Below are positions 34,442 through 42,699 of a DNA stretch of 64,000 bases, one piece after another. Source of the stretch: Salinivirgaceae bacterium (GTDB lineage: Bacteria > Bacteroidota > Bacteroidia > Bacteroidales > SZUA-534). A program made the position numbers and the translations under genes. The stretch lies in NCBI GenBank assembly GCA_017474765.1, contig JAFVGW010000025.1, positions 1-64,000 on the forward strand, read 5' to 3'. Under the pieces are notes generated by a model, which did no database searches, was not told the DNA's origin, and saw nothing but the letters and a program-made list of their open reading frames with translations. How positions within the stretch are numbered: the first letter of the stretch is position 1; the number at the start of each line of letters is the position of its first letter.

Positions 34442-35611
34442 TCAATACTCAAACTCGCCAAACTCGCTCTTGATTGTGAGCCAGGTGTGGTCCGATGGTT
34501 CGATGCGGCCGATGATTTGCGCGTCGATGCCGAACGATTTTGAGATTTCGATGACCTTCTGCGCGTCCGCTTTGTCGAGATAGACTTCCAGACGGTGGCC
34601 CATATTGAACACCTTGTACATTTCGCGCCAGTCGGTGCCGCTCTGCTCTTTGATGGTGCGGAACAGCGGCGGAACGGGGAACAGATTGTCCTTCACAACG
34701 TGCACGCCGTCAACAAAATGCAGCACTTTGGTCTGCGCGCCGCCCGAGCAGTGCACCATTCCGTGGATGGCGGGGCGCATTTCGTCCAACAGGCGCTTGA
34801 CAACGGGCGCATAGGTGCGTGTGGGCGACAGAACCAGTTTGCCAGCGTCGAGTGGCGAGCCTTCGACCTTGTCGGTGAGTTTCAGATTGCCGCTGTAAAC
34901 CAACTCGTCGGGCACGGCAGCGTCGTAACTTTCGGGGTATTTCTGCGCCAGATATTTCGCAAACACGTCGTGGCGGGCGCTTGTCAGGCCGTTGCTGCCC
35001 ATACCGCCGTTATACTCTTTCTCGTAGGTGGCCTGTCCGAACGATGCAAGGCCCACAATCACGTCGCCAGGGCGGATGTTGGCGTTGTTGATGACGTCGG
35101 CGCGGCGCATACGGCAGGTCACAGTGCTGTCCACAATGATGGTGCGCACCAGGTCGCCCACGTCGGCAGTCTCGCCGCCAGTGGCATACACACCCACGCC
35201 CATTTGGCGCAGTTCGGCAAGCAACTCGTCGGTGCCGTTGATGATGGCCGAAATCACTTCGCCAGGCACCAGCATTTTGTTGCGGCCTATGGTGCTCGAA
35301 ACCAGAATGTTATCCACTGCGCCCACACAGAGCAGGTCGTCGATGTTCATAATCAGCGCGTCCTGCGCAATGCCTTTCCAGACGCTCAAATCGCCCGTTT
35401 CCTTCCAATACAGGTAGGCCAGGCTCGACTTGGTGCCAGCGCCGTCGGCGTGCATAATGTTGCAGTAGTCGGGGTCGCCGCCCAGAATGTCGGGGATAAT
35501 CTTGCAGAAAGCCTTGGGGTACAGGCCTTTATCGATGTTTTTGATGGCATTGTGCACGTCTTCTTTCGATGCCGAAACGCCGCGCAGATTGTATCGTTCT
35601 GTATTATTCAT
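34442..35611 (-). CDS. purM: Phosphoribosylformylglycinamidine cyclo-ligase (AIR synthase)
   Basis: 389 residues. Converts FGAM and ATP to AIR in purine synthesis. Motifs of the PurM/PurL/SelD fold are seen: HADGAGTKSSLAYLY (ATP and Mg loop), DALIMNIDDLLCVGA, GGETADVGD, and GLASFGQATYEKEYNGGMG, where many bacteria have GLxSSGxHSNG. The sequence is the longer Bacteroidota form. Last gene of a minus-strand unit kdsB-purD-DUF6427-purM with gaps of 2, 3 and 9 bp. Confidence 0.93.
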   Translation of the reverse strand: MNNTERYNLRGVSASKEDVHNAIKNIDKGLYPKAFCKIIPDILGGDPDYCNIMHADGAGTKSSLAYLYWKETGDLSVWKGIAQDALIMNIDDLLCVGAVDNILVSSTIGRNKMLVPGEVISAIINGTDELLAELRQMGVGVYATGGETADVGDLVRTIIVDSTVTCRMRRADVINNANIRPGDVIVGLASFGQATYEKEYNGGMGSNGLTSARHDVFAKYLAQKYPESYDAAVPDELVYSGNLKLTDKVEGSPLDAGKLVLSPTRTYAPVVKRLLDEMRPAIHGMVHCSGGAQTKVLHFVDGVHVVKDNLFPVPPLFRTIKEQSGTDWREMYKVFNMGHRLEVYLDKADAQKVIEISKSFGIDAQIIGRIEPSDHTWLTIKSEFGEFEY

Positions 35612-35620
35612 ATCGTTAAA

Positions 35621-36598
35621 TTAGAAAAGATAAACCACTAAAAATGAACTGATTATCAGTAATAAAAAGAGAATTTCGCCCACAGCGTTACGCCTTATCT
35701 GCATAAAATAGAGCGATGTGATGAAAGCCAGCGAAATGGCCACAAAAGCCAGCATTGTCAGGCCAGCGCAAGGTATCAGGAAAAATCCCGCTACCGAAAT
35801 GATTATCAGCCAGAAAAACAGCATAAAATACTTGCGCGTCGTCACCTTGTACATACGGATGTACTGCGACATTACAACCAACTCAATCAGCACAATCAGC
35901 GCCATATAGCAGATGGCGGCTATCTGCACAATACTCAGATTCAGCGTAAAATCTTGTGTTTCAAAGAATTGTTCCATTCGGTCCCAGAACAGCCCCTGTT
36001 GGTCGGTCATAAACATTCCGAAAAGGAAGAAGCCGAAGGGCAGCACAAAACCAAGCATTGACGCAAGAAACTCGCGGATGTCGAAAAACCGCACAACAAA
36101 CTGAGTTGCAAGCACAAAGAGCAGCATTGCCGTCAGCGGCGGGTAGAGAAGTGCGCCAACGCCCAGCAGCAGGCCGCTCTCAAAGTAGTATCGTTTCTGT
36201 TCGGGCAGGTGCTCGCTGTCGAATGTCCGCATAATGGTCAGCATAAACAGAAGGTTGGCCAGCATTACGGGCAGAATGTTGTATCTTTGCGCCAACATAC
36301 TGACAATCAGCACAAAAAACAGCGGCGGCATTATCACCTTGTCTTCAACAATGATGAATTTCAGGTCGATGCGCTGAAGCATAAAGGCTTCAATCAGCAT
36401 AAGCAGAAAGGCTATCATTTGGGCCGTCCAGTAGTTGGGCAGCAGCATTTGCCGAAGGTTGTGGAACAGGATTGTGCCGTCGGTGATGGCGGGCTGCCAG
36501 TCGGTGTTGCTGATGACGGGAAGCCACAGCAGCACGGCCACGGCAACCGTGAACAGGTGCATTACGGGCGAGTTGCTCTTGAACAGTCTTAGTAGCAT
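35621..36598 (-). CDS. Integral membrane protein, DUF6427 family
   Basis: 325 residues with about ten hydrophobic helices spread over the whole length (HLFTVAVAVLLWLPVI near the N-terminus, GEILFLLLIISSFLVVYLF at the end). It matches a Bacteroidota-specific membrane family (DUF6427) of unknown function. The helix-loop pattern is vaguely like O-antigen or glycan-processing membrane proteins, but no catalytic motif is evident. It lies 3 bp after purD and 9 bp before purM, so its translation is tied to purine genes; any link to purine metabolism is unproven. Confidence 0.75.
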   Translation of the reverse strand: MLLRLFKSNSPVMHLFTVAVAVLLWLPVISNTDWQPAITDGTILFHNLRQMLLPNYWTAQMIAFLLMLIEAFMLQRIDLKFIIVEDKVIMPPLFFVLIVSMLAQRYNILPVMLANLLFMLTIMRTFDSEHLPEQKRYYFESGLLLGVGALLYPPLTAMLLFVLATQFVVRFFDIREFLASMLGFVLPFGFFLFGMFMTDQQGLFWDRMEQFFETQDFTLNLSIVQIAAICYMALIVLIELVVMSQYIRMYKVTTRKYFMLFFWLIIISVAGFFLIPCAGLTMLAFVAISLAFITSLYFMQIRRNAVGEILFLLLIISSFLVVYLF

Positions 36599-36601
36599 AA
36601 C

Positions 36602-37879
36602 TTACAGTTTTTGAAGGTCTTGATCGATGTCGCGGCGGAAGTAGGCGCCGTCGAATTTGATGCCGCTGATGCTGCGGTACGACTTGTCGAGCGCGGGTTG
36701 GATGCCGTCGGCAAGCGATGTCACGGCCAGCACGCGTCCGCCGTCGGTGAGCACGCGTCCAGAGTCGGGTTTGGTGCCTGCGTGGAACACGGTGCTCTCG
36801 GTCACGCTGTCGAGCCCCGTAATCTCAAAGCCCTTCTTGTAACTCTCGGGGTATCCGCCCGAAACCATTACAACCGTGATGGCCGTCTGCGCCTTCATTG
36901 TGGCCTTCATTCCAGCCAGGCGGCGCTCGGCGGTGGCGGCCAGCAACTCAAGCAGGTCGCAGTCCAGTCGCGGAATGACGACTTCGGTCTCGGGGTCGCC
37001 CATACGCACGTTATACTCAATCACATACGGGTCGTTGCCGCATTTTATCAGGCCGAAGAAAATGAAGCCGCGGTAGTCGATGTTGTCGTCGTGCAGGCCG
37101 CGGATTGTCGGCTCGATGATTCGGCTGATGACTTTCTGCTTGAACTCGTCGGTGCAGAACGGAACGGGCGAAACGGCGCCCATACCGCCAGTGTTCAGGC
37201 CCGTGTCGTGCTCACCAATGCGCTTGTAGTCTTTGGCTTCGGGCAGCAGAACATAGTCGCGGCCGTCGGTCAGTACAAAGAACGAGCACTCGATTCCCGA
37301 CAGGAACTCTTCAATCACAACCTTTGCCGATGCGTCGCCGAACTGTCCGTCGAGCATTGTCTCAAGGCTCTCTTGTGCTTCTTTCAAATCATTGATTATC
37401 AGCACGCCTTTGCCCGCTGCCAGACCGTCGGCCTTCAGAACGTAAGGCGCCTTCAGCGTCTCAAGGAAACGCTTGCCGTCGGCCACCGTGGCCTTTGTGA
37501 AACTGCGGTAGGCGGCCGTCGGGATGCCGTGCTTCTGCATAAACTGCTTGGCGAATTCCTTGCTGCCTTCGAGTTGCGCGCCTTCGGCCGAAGCGCCCAC
37601 CACGCCAACGTTCTTTGTGTCGGCGTTGGCGGCCAGAAAATCGGCGATGCCCTTAACCAGCGGCTCTTCGGGGCCCACAACCACAAGGTCGATGTTGTTC
37701 GACTTTACAAACTCGCCAATAGCCTGAAAATCAGTCACCTTAATAGGCACATTGGTGCCCACGGCGGCTGTTCCCGCGTTGCCAGGCGCAATGAAGAGTT
37801 TTGTCAGTTTGGGGCTTTGCGCCACTTTCCACGCAATGGCGTGCTCACGGCCACCAGAGCCAATAATCAAGACGTTCAT
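36602..37879 (-). CDS. purD: Phosphoribosylamine-glycine ligase (GAR synthetase)
   Basis: 425 residues, normal length. Joins glycine to phosphoribosylamine with ATP. N-terminal MNVLIIGSGGREHAIAWKV is diagnostic. The ATP-grasp region includes APYVLKADGLAAGKGVLII and EFLSGIECSFFVLTDG, and the metal-binding EYNVRMGDPETEVV. Complete. Second gene of the kdsB-purD-DUF6427-purM unit, 2 bp from kdsB. Confidence 0.97.
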   Translation of the reverse strand: MNVLIIGSGGREHAIAWKVAQSPKLTKLFIAPGNAGTAAVGTNVPIKVTDFQAIGEFVKSNNIDLVVVGPEEPLVKGIADFLAANADTKNVGVVGASAEGAQLEGSKEFAKQFMQKHGIPTAAYRSFTKATVADGKRFLETLKAPYVLKADGLAAGKGVLIINDLKEAQESLETMLDGQFGDASAKVVIEEFLSGIECSFFVLTDGRDYVLLPEAKDYKRIGEHDTGLNTGGMGAVSPVPFCTDEFKQKVISRIIEPTIRGLHDDNIDYRGFIFFGLIKCGNDPYVIEYNVRMGDPETEVVIPRLDCDLLELLAATAERRLAGMKATMKAQTAITVVMVSGGYPESYKKGFEITGLDSVTESTVFHAGTKPDSGRVLTDGGRVLAVTSLADGIQPALDKSYRSISGIKFDGAYFRRDIDQDLQKL

Positions 37880-37881
37880 AT

Positions 37882-38634
37882 CTATTTGTTTTTAAATAAT
37901 TTAAGAATTTGTTCAAGGTCTTCGGGGGTGTCAACCGACAGCCCTTCGTCGGTGGTGACGGCGGTCTGAATCTGATAGCCGTTCTCGAGCCAGCGCAACT
38001 GCTCAAGCGACTCGGCCGACTCAAGGCTGCTCTTGCCCAACCGTGTGATTTCCAGCAAGATGTCTTTGCGGTAGCCGTACATTCCAATGTGCTGCAGAAA
38101 CGGGTGCTTGTGCAGCCACTCTTGGGGTTCGCTTCCGCGGATGTGCGGAATGGTCTGACGGCTGAACAGCAGCGCGCGGCCGTTTTTGTCCACCACCACC
38201 TTCGGCTTGTTGGGGTTGAAGAGCGTCTGCTCGTCGTCGACGGGTTTCACAAGCGTGGCAATCTGCACATTGCTGTCGTCGAACAAGTTAGCCAGCAGGT
38301 TGATTTGCTTTTCAGCGATGAACGGCTCGTCGCCCTGAATGTTGATGACCACGTCAACCGCCTGATGATAGTCCTGCTCGAACTTGAGCACTGCTTCAGC
38401 GCAGCGGTCGGTGCCGCTCGGGTGGCGGTCCGACGTCATAACAACCTTGCCGCCGAACGCCTGCACAGCGTCGTAGATGCGTTGGTCGTCAGTTGCCACA
38501 ACCACGTGCTCAAGCGCCTTCGACGCCTGCTCAAACACGCGCTGCACCATTGGCTTGCCCGCAATGTCGGCAAGCGGTTTGCCAGGAAACCGTGTGGAAG
38601 CGTATCGGGCGGGAATTATACCTAAAATGACCAT
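37882..38634 (-). CDS. kdsB: 3-deoxy-manno-octulosonate cytidylyltransferase (CMP-Kdo synthetase)
   Basis: 250 residues. Activates Kdo with CTP for the lipid A inner core. The nucleotidyltransferase signature IPARYASTRFPGKPL and the acidic NIQGDEPFI motif are intact, as are the ligand-binding SDRHPSGTDR and the HIGMYGYRKD segment. First gene of the operon with purD, DUF6427 and purM; its -7 box lies about 20 bases upstream. Confidence 0.96.
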   Translation of the reverse strand: MVILGIIPARYASTRFPGKPLADIAGKPMVQRVFEQASKALEHVVVATDDQRIYDAVQAFGGKVVMTSDRHPSGTDRCAEAVLKFEQDYHQAVDVVINIQGDEPFIAEKQINLLANLFDDSNVQIATLVKPVDDEQTLFNPNKPKVVVDKNGRALLFSRQTIPHIRGSEPQEWLHKHPFLQHIGMYGYRKDILLEITRLGKSSLESAESLEQLRWLENGYQIQTAVTTDEGLSVDTPEDLEQILKLFKNK

Positions 38635-38654
38635 ATTTTTTCAGTTATTTGGCG

Positions 38655-38662
38655 CAAAACTA
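38655..38662 (-). promoter_or_regulatory. -7 box of kdsB operon
   Basis: TAGTTTTG on the minus strand, inside the same 16-mer (gcgcaaaactactaaa, 38652-38667) that lies before the ketosynthase operon. The 160 bp further upstream hold four loose CAGGCAnnAG words and no gene. Confidence 0.5.
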
Positions 38663-38824
38663 CTAAAAAATCAGGCAATAGGTATAAAGCGTCAGGCAAT
38701 AGTTTTCAGGCACTAGTGAACAGCAACCAGACGCAATTTTTTAGCCGCCAGGCAAAAGACACGATAGATGGCTGGGAAAGCCTCACGCCTGCCGCGCCAA
38801 TAAAAATGGTTTGTGAGGAAGAAA

Positions 38825-39544
38825 TCAACGGTTCAAATTAGAGAGAATCCCGTTCAGACCGATGGCCACAAGGTCGGGTTCAAAAAGAATGCTGACTCTT
38901 TTGTGGTCGATGAGTTCCGCATCGCCGCCCGTAACAATTACTTGAAGTCCCTCATAATGATGTCTGTATCGGCTGATGTAGCCTTCAATCTCAAATCTTA
39001 TACCATTTAAAATACCGAATTGCAGCGCCTCGTTGGTGCTTTTTCCTGTCAGTTCGGAATCAGCGGGCAGTTCAACCAGAGGCAGGCTCCTGGTGAATTG
39101 GTTCAGGGCGCGGGCGCGCATTGTTGCCCCTGGCGATATGATTCCGCCGTGGTAAATCGCTTGATTATCAACAAAATCGATGGTAATGGCAGTGCCCATG
39201 TCAATTATCAGTACATTGGTTTCGGGCAGCAGTGAATGGGCGCCAACGGCTGCGGCAATACGGTCGCGGCCAAGCGTTTCTGGTGTTTTGTAGTCGATGG
39301 TTATCGGCAGTTGGGTTTGCGCATTGAGCCGCACATGGCTGATGTGCTGCATTTCTTTGGGAAGCGCAAACTCTGCCCGTCGCGTTGATGTGCTTATTAT
39401 CTTGCTGACGTTGTGCTTATTGGCAAGGCCGAAGAGCAACTCATCGCTTATCTCCGAACCCGATTCGCGCGCCACAATTGCGTTGTTTTCAAACACATAC
39501 GCTTTGCAGCGGCTGTTTCCTTCATCAATAATAAGATTGCTCAT
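38825..39544 (-). CDS. coaX: Type III pantothenate kinase
   Basis: 239 residues. Phosphorylates pantothenate in the first step of CoA synthesis. Acetate-kinase-fold motifs: LIIDEGNSRCKAYVFEN (phosphate loop), LGRDRIAAAVGA, IDMGTAITIDFV and YHGGIISPG, and VTGGDAELI near the C-terminus. Start ATG at 39544 overlaps the upstream gene by 20 bp, implying translational coupling. Cytoplasmic. Confidence 0.94.
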   Translation of the reverse strand: MSNLIIDEGNSRCKAYVFENNAIVARESGSEISDELLFGLANKHNVSKIISTSTRRAEFALPKEMQHISHVRLNAQTQLPITIDYKTPETLGRDRIAAAVGAHSLLPETNVLIIDMGTAITIDFVDNQAIYHGGIISPGATMRARALNQFTRSLPLVELPADSELTGKSTNEALQFGILNGIRFEIEGYISRYRHHYEGLQVIVTGGDAELIDHKRVSILFEPDLVAIGLNGILSNLNR

Positions 39545-40055
39545 CTTCTCTGTTCAGCGACTCCATGAGTCTGTTGAAGAAAAATATTTTTAGAATCAGA
39601 CCTCGTTTCTCGGTGTAGGAGAGTTTGACGGCATAAACGCACTTGTCGTTGCCCACAGTCCATTGGCGTTCAAGGTCTTTCTCGGCAAACGCGCTTAAGT
39701 CGGCATCGTCCCATTCGCCTTTGCGGTCGTCATCGTAGCCGTAAACGTTGTAGAGCGAGTTGATGAGCGATTTCACCCTTGAACTGGTCACATACCGCTG
39801 ATTGGCAGGCATTGTGACATTGATATGGTTGCTGCCGTTTATATTGTTTTTGTCGTTGAACAGACGGAACACCACCTTCTCAAACATTCCCAGTTCGACA
39901 AGCGGGAATTCCTTTTCGAATTCAACCATGAAAACGCCTTCAATATCCTTGCTCTGAATCTCGCAATAGTCGTTGTCGGCAAAAAATTTTGTCAAGTCGA
40001 ACGATAGAAGTTCGAGAATGTTTTTCGGCTTGTTTGTTGCATCTAATATTGACAT
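39525..40055 (-). CDS. Protein of unknown function upstream of coaX
   Basis: 176 residues; family not recognised. No signal peptide or membrane helix. Mixed alpha/beta composition, with FEKEFPLVELGMFEKVVFRLF in the middle and an amphipathic, aromatic C-terminus (LILKIFFFNRLMESLN). It overlaps coaX by 20 bp and sits 24 bp after the GldA-like gene, suggesting one transcript gldA-like, this gene, coaX. Probably cytoplasmic. Confidence 0.6.
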   Translation of the reverse strand: MSILDATNKPKNILELLSFDLTKFFADNDYCEIQSKDIEGVFMVEFEKEFPLVELGMFEKVVFRLFNDKNNINGSNHINVTMPANQRYVTSSRVKSLINSLYNVYGYDDDRKGEWDDADLSAFAEKDLERQWTVGNDKCVYAVKLSYTEKRGLILKIFFFNRLMESLNREDEQSYY

Positions 40056-40079
40056 ATCGCATTAGTTTTTAGAGTGTTC

Positions 40080-40991
40080 CTATTCTTTTGTCAACTCATG
40101 GAAGACATCTTCAATCGTTTTTTGCCGGGCCTGCATCGACAAGACTGTCAGTCCGTGCTGTACGGCAAAATTAAAAATCTCCTGCCGTAGGTCGTTGTCC
40201 GATTCCGACTCAACAATATACGTTCGGTCTCCCGATTTGTTTACCGATACAATGTTAACAATTTGCCGCAACATTTCTTCATCAATGTCGATATTAAATT
40301 CAACTTCCACTTGTTGACGCTTTGAATCAGCAAGTTGCTGAATGTGTGCGGCGTCGCCGTCGGCCACAATTCGGCCATGATTCAGTATCACAATCTGGTG
40401 GCAGATGGCCTGCACCTCCTGCATTATGTGGGTTGAGAGCACTATTGTCTTCTCGCGGCCGAGTTCAAGAATCAGATTGCGGATTTCAACAATCTGGTTG
40501 GGGTCGAGACCGGTGGTGGGCTCATCGAGAATGAGCACCTGCGGATTGTGGATTATGGCCTGTGCCAGCCCCACGCGCTGCTTATAGCCTTTCGACAGTT
40601 CGCCGATTTTCTTCCTGCATTCGGGTGTAAGCCCTGTGCGCTCAATCACATCGGCAACAACCTGATTCACATTGCCAAGATGGTAGATGTTGGCCACATG
40701 CTCCAGATATTCACGCACATACATGTCCATGTAGAGCGGATTGTTCTCGGGCAGATAGCCTATCATCCGGCGCACGGCCACGGGATTCTCCGCCACATCA
40801 ATGCCATTCACCAGAACCTGCCCCGCCGTCGGTGAGACAAGCCCCGTTATGGTCTTCATCAGTGTTGATTTCCCGGCACCGTTCGGTCCCAAAAAGCCCA
40901 CAATTATCCCGCTGCCCACCGAGAACGACACATCGTTGAGGGCTTTCTGCTCTCCGTAGCACTTTGTTAGATTTTTAATCTCGATGGACAT
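40080..40991 (-). CDS. gldA: ABC transporter ATP-binding protein, GldA-like
   Basis: 303 residues. Complete ATPase: Walker A GPNGAGKST, signature LSKGYKQRVGLAQA, Walker B VLILDEPTTGLDP, and the H-loop STHIMQEV. The C-terminal 80 residues form the extra domain of the GldA/CcmA-like family. GldA works with GldF and GldG in gliding flavobacteria, but neither partner lies here, and this family is common in non-gliding Bacteroidales. The symbol reflects similarity, not proof of motility. A dispersed repeat lies just upstream. Confidence 0.82.
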   Translation of the reverse strand: MSIEIKNLTKCYGEQKALNDVSFSVGSGIIVGFLGPNGAGKSTLMKTITGLVSPTAGQVLVNGIDVAENPVAVRRMIGYLPENNPLYMDMYVREYLEHVANIYHLGNVNQVVADVIERTGLTPECRKKIGELSKGYKQRVGLAQAIIHNPQVLILDEPTTGLDPNQIVEIRNLILELGREKTIVLSTHIMQEVQAICHQIVILNHGRIVADGDAAHIQQLADSKRQQVEVEFNIDIDEEMLRQIVNIVSVNKSGDRTYIVESESDNDLRQEIFNFAVQHGLTVLSMQARQKTIEDVFHELTKE

Positions 40992-40993
40992 GA

Positions 40994-41025
40994 CAAGGAT
41001 TGATTAACTGAAGGACAGAATGGCG
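40994..41025. repeat. Dispersed repeat, inverted copy before the GldA-like gene
   Basis: CAAGGATTGATTAACTGAAG followed by GACAGAATGGCGG is close to the reverse complement of 34408-34440. The stretch up to 41066 contains further ATTCAATCC words and overlaps no confident gene before rpiB's stop. Confidence 0.5.
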
Positions 41026-41067
41026 GATGTTCTGCTCATTCGCACATTCAATCCTTCACACATTCAA

Positions 41068-41502
41068 TTAGTGTTTTACCGGAATTTTGTCGATGCGGCG
41101 TTGGTGGCGTCCGCCTTCGAAGCCGGTGCTCAGGAACGTGTCAACAACCTGCTTTGCCAAATCAACCGAAATGAATCGTGCCGGAATGGCGCAGATGTTG
41201 GCGTTGTTGTGCTGGCGTGCAAGCGCGGCAATCTCGGTGTTCCAGCACAAGGCCGAGCGTATGCCCTGATGCTTGTTGGCTGTGATGTTGATGCCGTTGC
41301 CGCTTCCGCAGAGCGTGATGCCCAAATCGAACTTGCCGGCCTCAACAGCCTCAGCAAGCGGGTGGGCAACATCGGGATAATCCATGCTCTCGGGCGAGTT
41401 GGTGCCGAAGTCGGTTACCGTGTGCCCTTTCGATTTAAGATATTCAACCAGAATCTGTTTGGTTTCAAAACCAGCGTGGTCGCTACCTATTGCTAAATTC
41501 AT
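41068..41502 (-). CDS. rpiB: Ribose-5-phosphate isomerase B
   Basis: 144 residues. Interconverts ribose 5-phosphate and ribulose 5-phosphate. Signature segments: IGSDHAGFETKQ at the start, LCGSGNGINITANKHQGIRS in the middle with the catalytic-type Cys, and HNNANICAIPARFI. Complete and normal in length. Preceded by a consensus promoter, so it is transcribed on its own. Confidence 0.96.
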   Translation of the reverse strand: MNLAIGSDHAGFETKQILVEYLKSKGHTVTDFGTNSPESMDYPDVAHPLAEAVEAGKFDLGITLCGSGNGINITANKHQGIRSALCWNTEIAALARQHNNANICAIPARFISVDLAKQVVDTFLSTGFEGGRHQRRIDKIPVKH

Positions 41503-41527
41503 AATCTTTATTGTTTAAAATTCCGGT

Positions 41528-41558
41528 CAAAAATACCAAACCATTATAATATGGCAAA
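41528..41558 (-). promoter_or_regulatory. rpiB promoter
   Basis: On the minus strand TTTG (41558-41555), 19 bases, TATTTTTG (41535-41528): a full consensus match, 26 bases before the rpiB start codon. Confidence 0.7.
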
Positions 41559-41725
41559 TAAAAAACACACCATATAATAAAAAGAAGAGGTTCATCCAAT
41601 GAGCCGTTTTTCATCGCCAAATTTTTCAAATTATTGATAAAAGAGAAAAAAAGAGACCGCCATCGTTTGCGTTTGATTTTTTTTGTATTTTGCCGTCCGT
41701 TTTGTATGCCTCTTTTGAGGCATTC

Positions 41726-41815
41726 GGAGAAATGGCCGAGTGGTCGAAGGCGCACGCCTGGAAAGTGTGTATACCATGTGAAATGGTATCGTGGGTTCGA
41801 ATCCCCCTTTCTCCG
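41726..41815 (+). tRNA. tRNA-Ser, anticodon GGA
   Basis: Acceptor stem GGAGAAA pairs with TTTCTCC, discriminator G; CCA is not encoded (CTT follows). Anticodon stem-loop CACGC-CTGGAAA-GTGTG gives GGA, reading UCC/UCU. A long variable arm with a TACCAT/ATGGTA stem marks a class II serine tRNA. A perfect hairpin lies four bases upstream. Confidence 0.96.
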
Positions 41816-41892
41816 CTTAAAATGAAATAAAGAGTTGATTTTTATTAACATAACAAGTAAACAAAACTGTAATAACAAAAAAAAGAAAGATT

Positions 41893-42696
41893 ATGAAAAA
41901 GTTACTCACATTGTTTGTTGTGACTATGATGCTGGGAGTGGCATCAATCAATTGCGTTAACGCGCAAGACGAAGAGTCGGCTGCAACAACCGACACTACT
42001 GCTGTTGAACAGGCTGCTCCTGCAGCCGAAGAGGTTGCCGAGGATGCCATTGAGGGCACCAGCGCACACCAGGCTATCAAACAGAAATTCATCGAGGGTG
42101 GTGTAGGCTTTATGTCGGCCGTTATCCTCTGCTTGATTCTCGGTTTGGCCATCTGCGTTGAGCGTATTCTGTTCCTCAACCTCTCATCAACCAACACCAA
42201 GAAGCTGTTGGCAAAAATTGAGGCCGCTCTTAACGAGCAAGGCGTAGAGGCAGCCAAAGAGGTTTGCCGCAACAGCCGCGGTCCGGTTGCAAGCATCTTC
42301 TATCAGGGTCTCGACCGCTACGACGCAGGTCTTGACATGGTTGAAAAAGCCGTTATCTCTTACGGCGGCGTACAAACCGGTTTGCTCGAGAAGAACCTTT
42401 CATGGATTGCCTTGTTCATCGCTCTGGCTCCTATGTTGGGATTCTTGGGAACAGTTATTGGTATGGTGCAGGCCTTCGACTCAATCAAGGTTGCTGGTGA
42501 CATCAGCCCGGCATTGGTTGCAGGTGGTATTTCAGTCGCACTTATCACAACAATGGCCGGTCTTATCGTAGCCATGATTCTTCAAGTGTTCTATAACTAC
42601 TTCGTATCAAAAATCGACAGCATTGTCAACGATATGGAAGACGCATCTATCACTCTGACTGATATGCTTTATAAGTACAACTTGAAAAACAAATAA
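41893..42696 (+). CDS. exbB: MotA/TolQ/ExbB proton channel family protein
   Basis: 267 residues. The N-terminus is a signal-like hydrophobic stretch (LLTLFVVTMMLGVASI) followed by an acidic, alanine-rich region of about 45 residues, then the three-helix ExbB core (FMSAVILCLILGLAICVERI; LSWIALFIALAPMLGFLGTV; GISVALITTMAGLIVAMIL). The core motif LGFLGTVIGMVQAFD is typical. ExbB/ExbD uses the proton gradient to energise TonB or related outer-membrane machines. First gene of a four-gene operon with two exbD genes; tonB is not nearby. Confidence 0.93.
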   Translation: MKKLLTLFVVTMMLGVASINCVNAQDEESAATTDTTAVEQAAPAAEEVAEDAIEGTSAHQAIKQKFIEGGVGFMSAVILCLILGLAICVERILFLNLSSTNTKKLLAKIEAALNEQGVEAAKEVCRNSRGPVASIFYQGLDRYDAGLDMVEKAVISYGGVQTGLLEKNLSWIALFIALAPMLGFLGTVIGMVQAFDSIKVAGDISPALVAGGISVALITTMAGLIVAMILQVFYNYFVSKIDSIVNDMEDASITLTDMLYKYNLKNK

Positions 42697-42699
42697 AAA

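Noticed and set aside
36611..37969. 452-codon open frame opposite purD
   Set aside because: Antisense shadow of a GC-rich coding sequence; purD on the other strand is complete and certain.
38700..38800. Short CAGGCAnnAG words as an array
   Set aside because: Only four loose copies without regular spacing; not enough to support a repeat element.
40080..40991. Evidence for gliding motility from the GldA-like gene
   Set aside because: The partners gldF and gldG are absent here, and GldA-like ATPases occur in many non-gliding Bacteroidales.
41726..41815. tRNA-Ser as attachment site of an integrated element
   Set aside because: No integrase or direct repeat of the tRNA 3' end is found; flanking genes are housekeeping.
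41483..41878. 131-codon open frame on the minus strand
   Set aside because: It runs through the complete tRNA-Ser(GGA) gene and the rpiB promoter, and its translation has no family resemblance.
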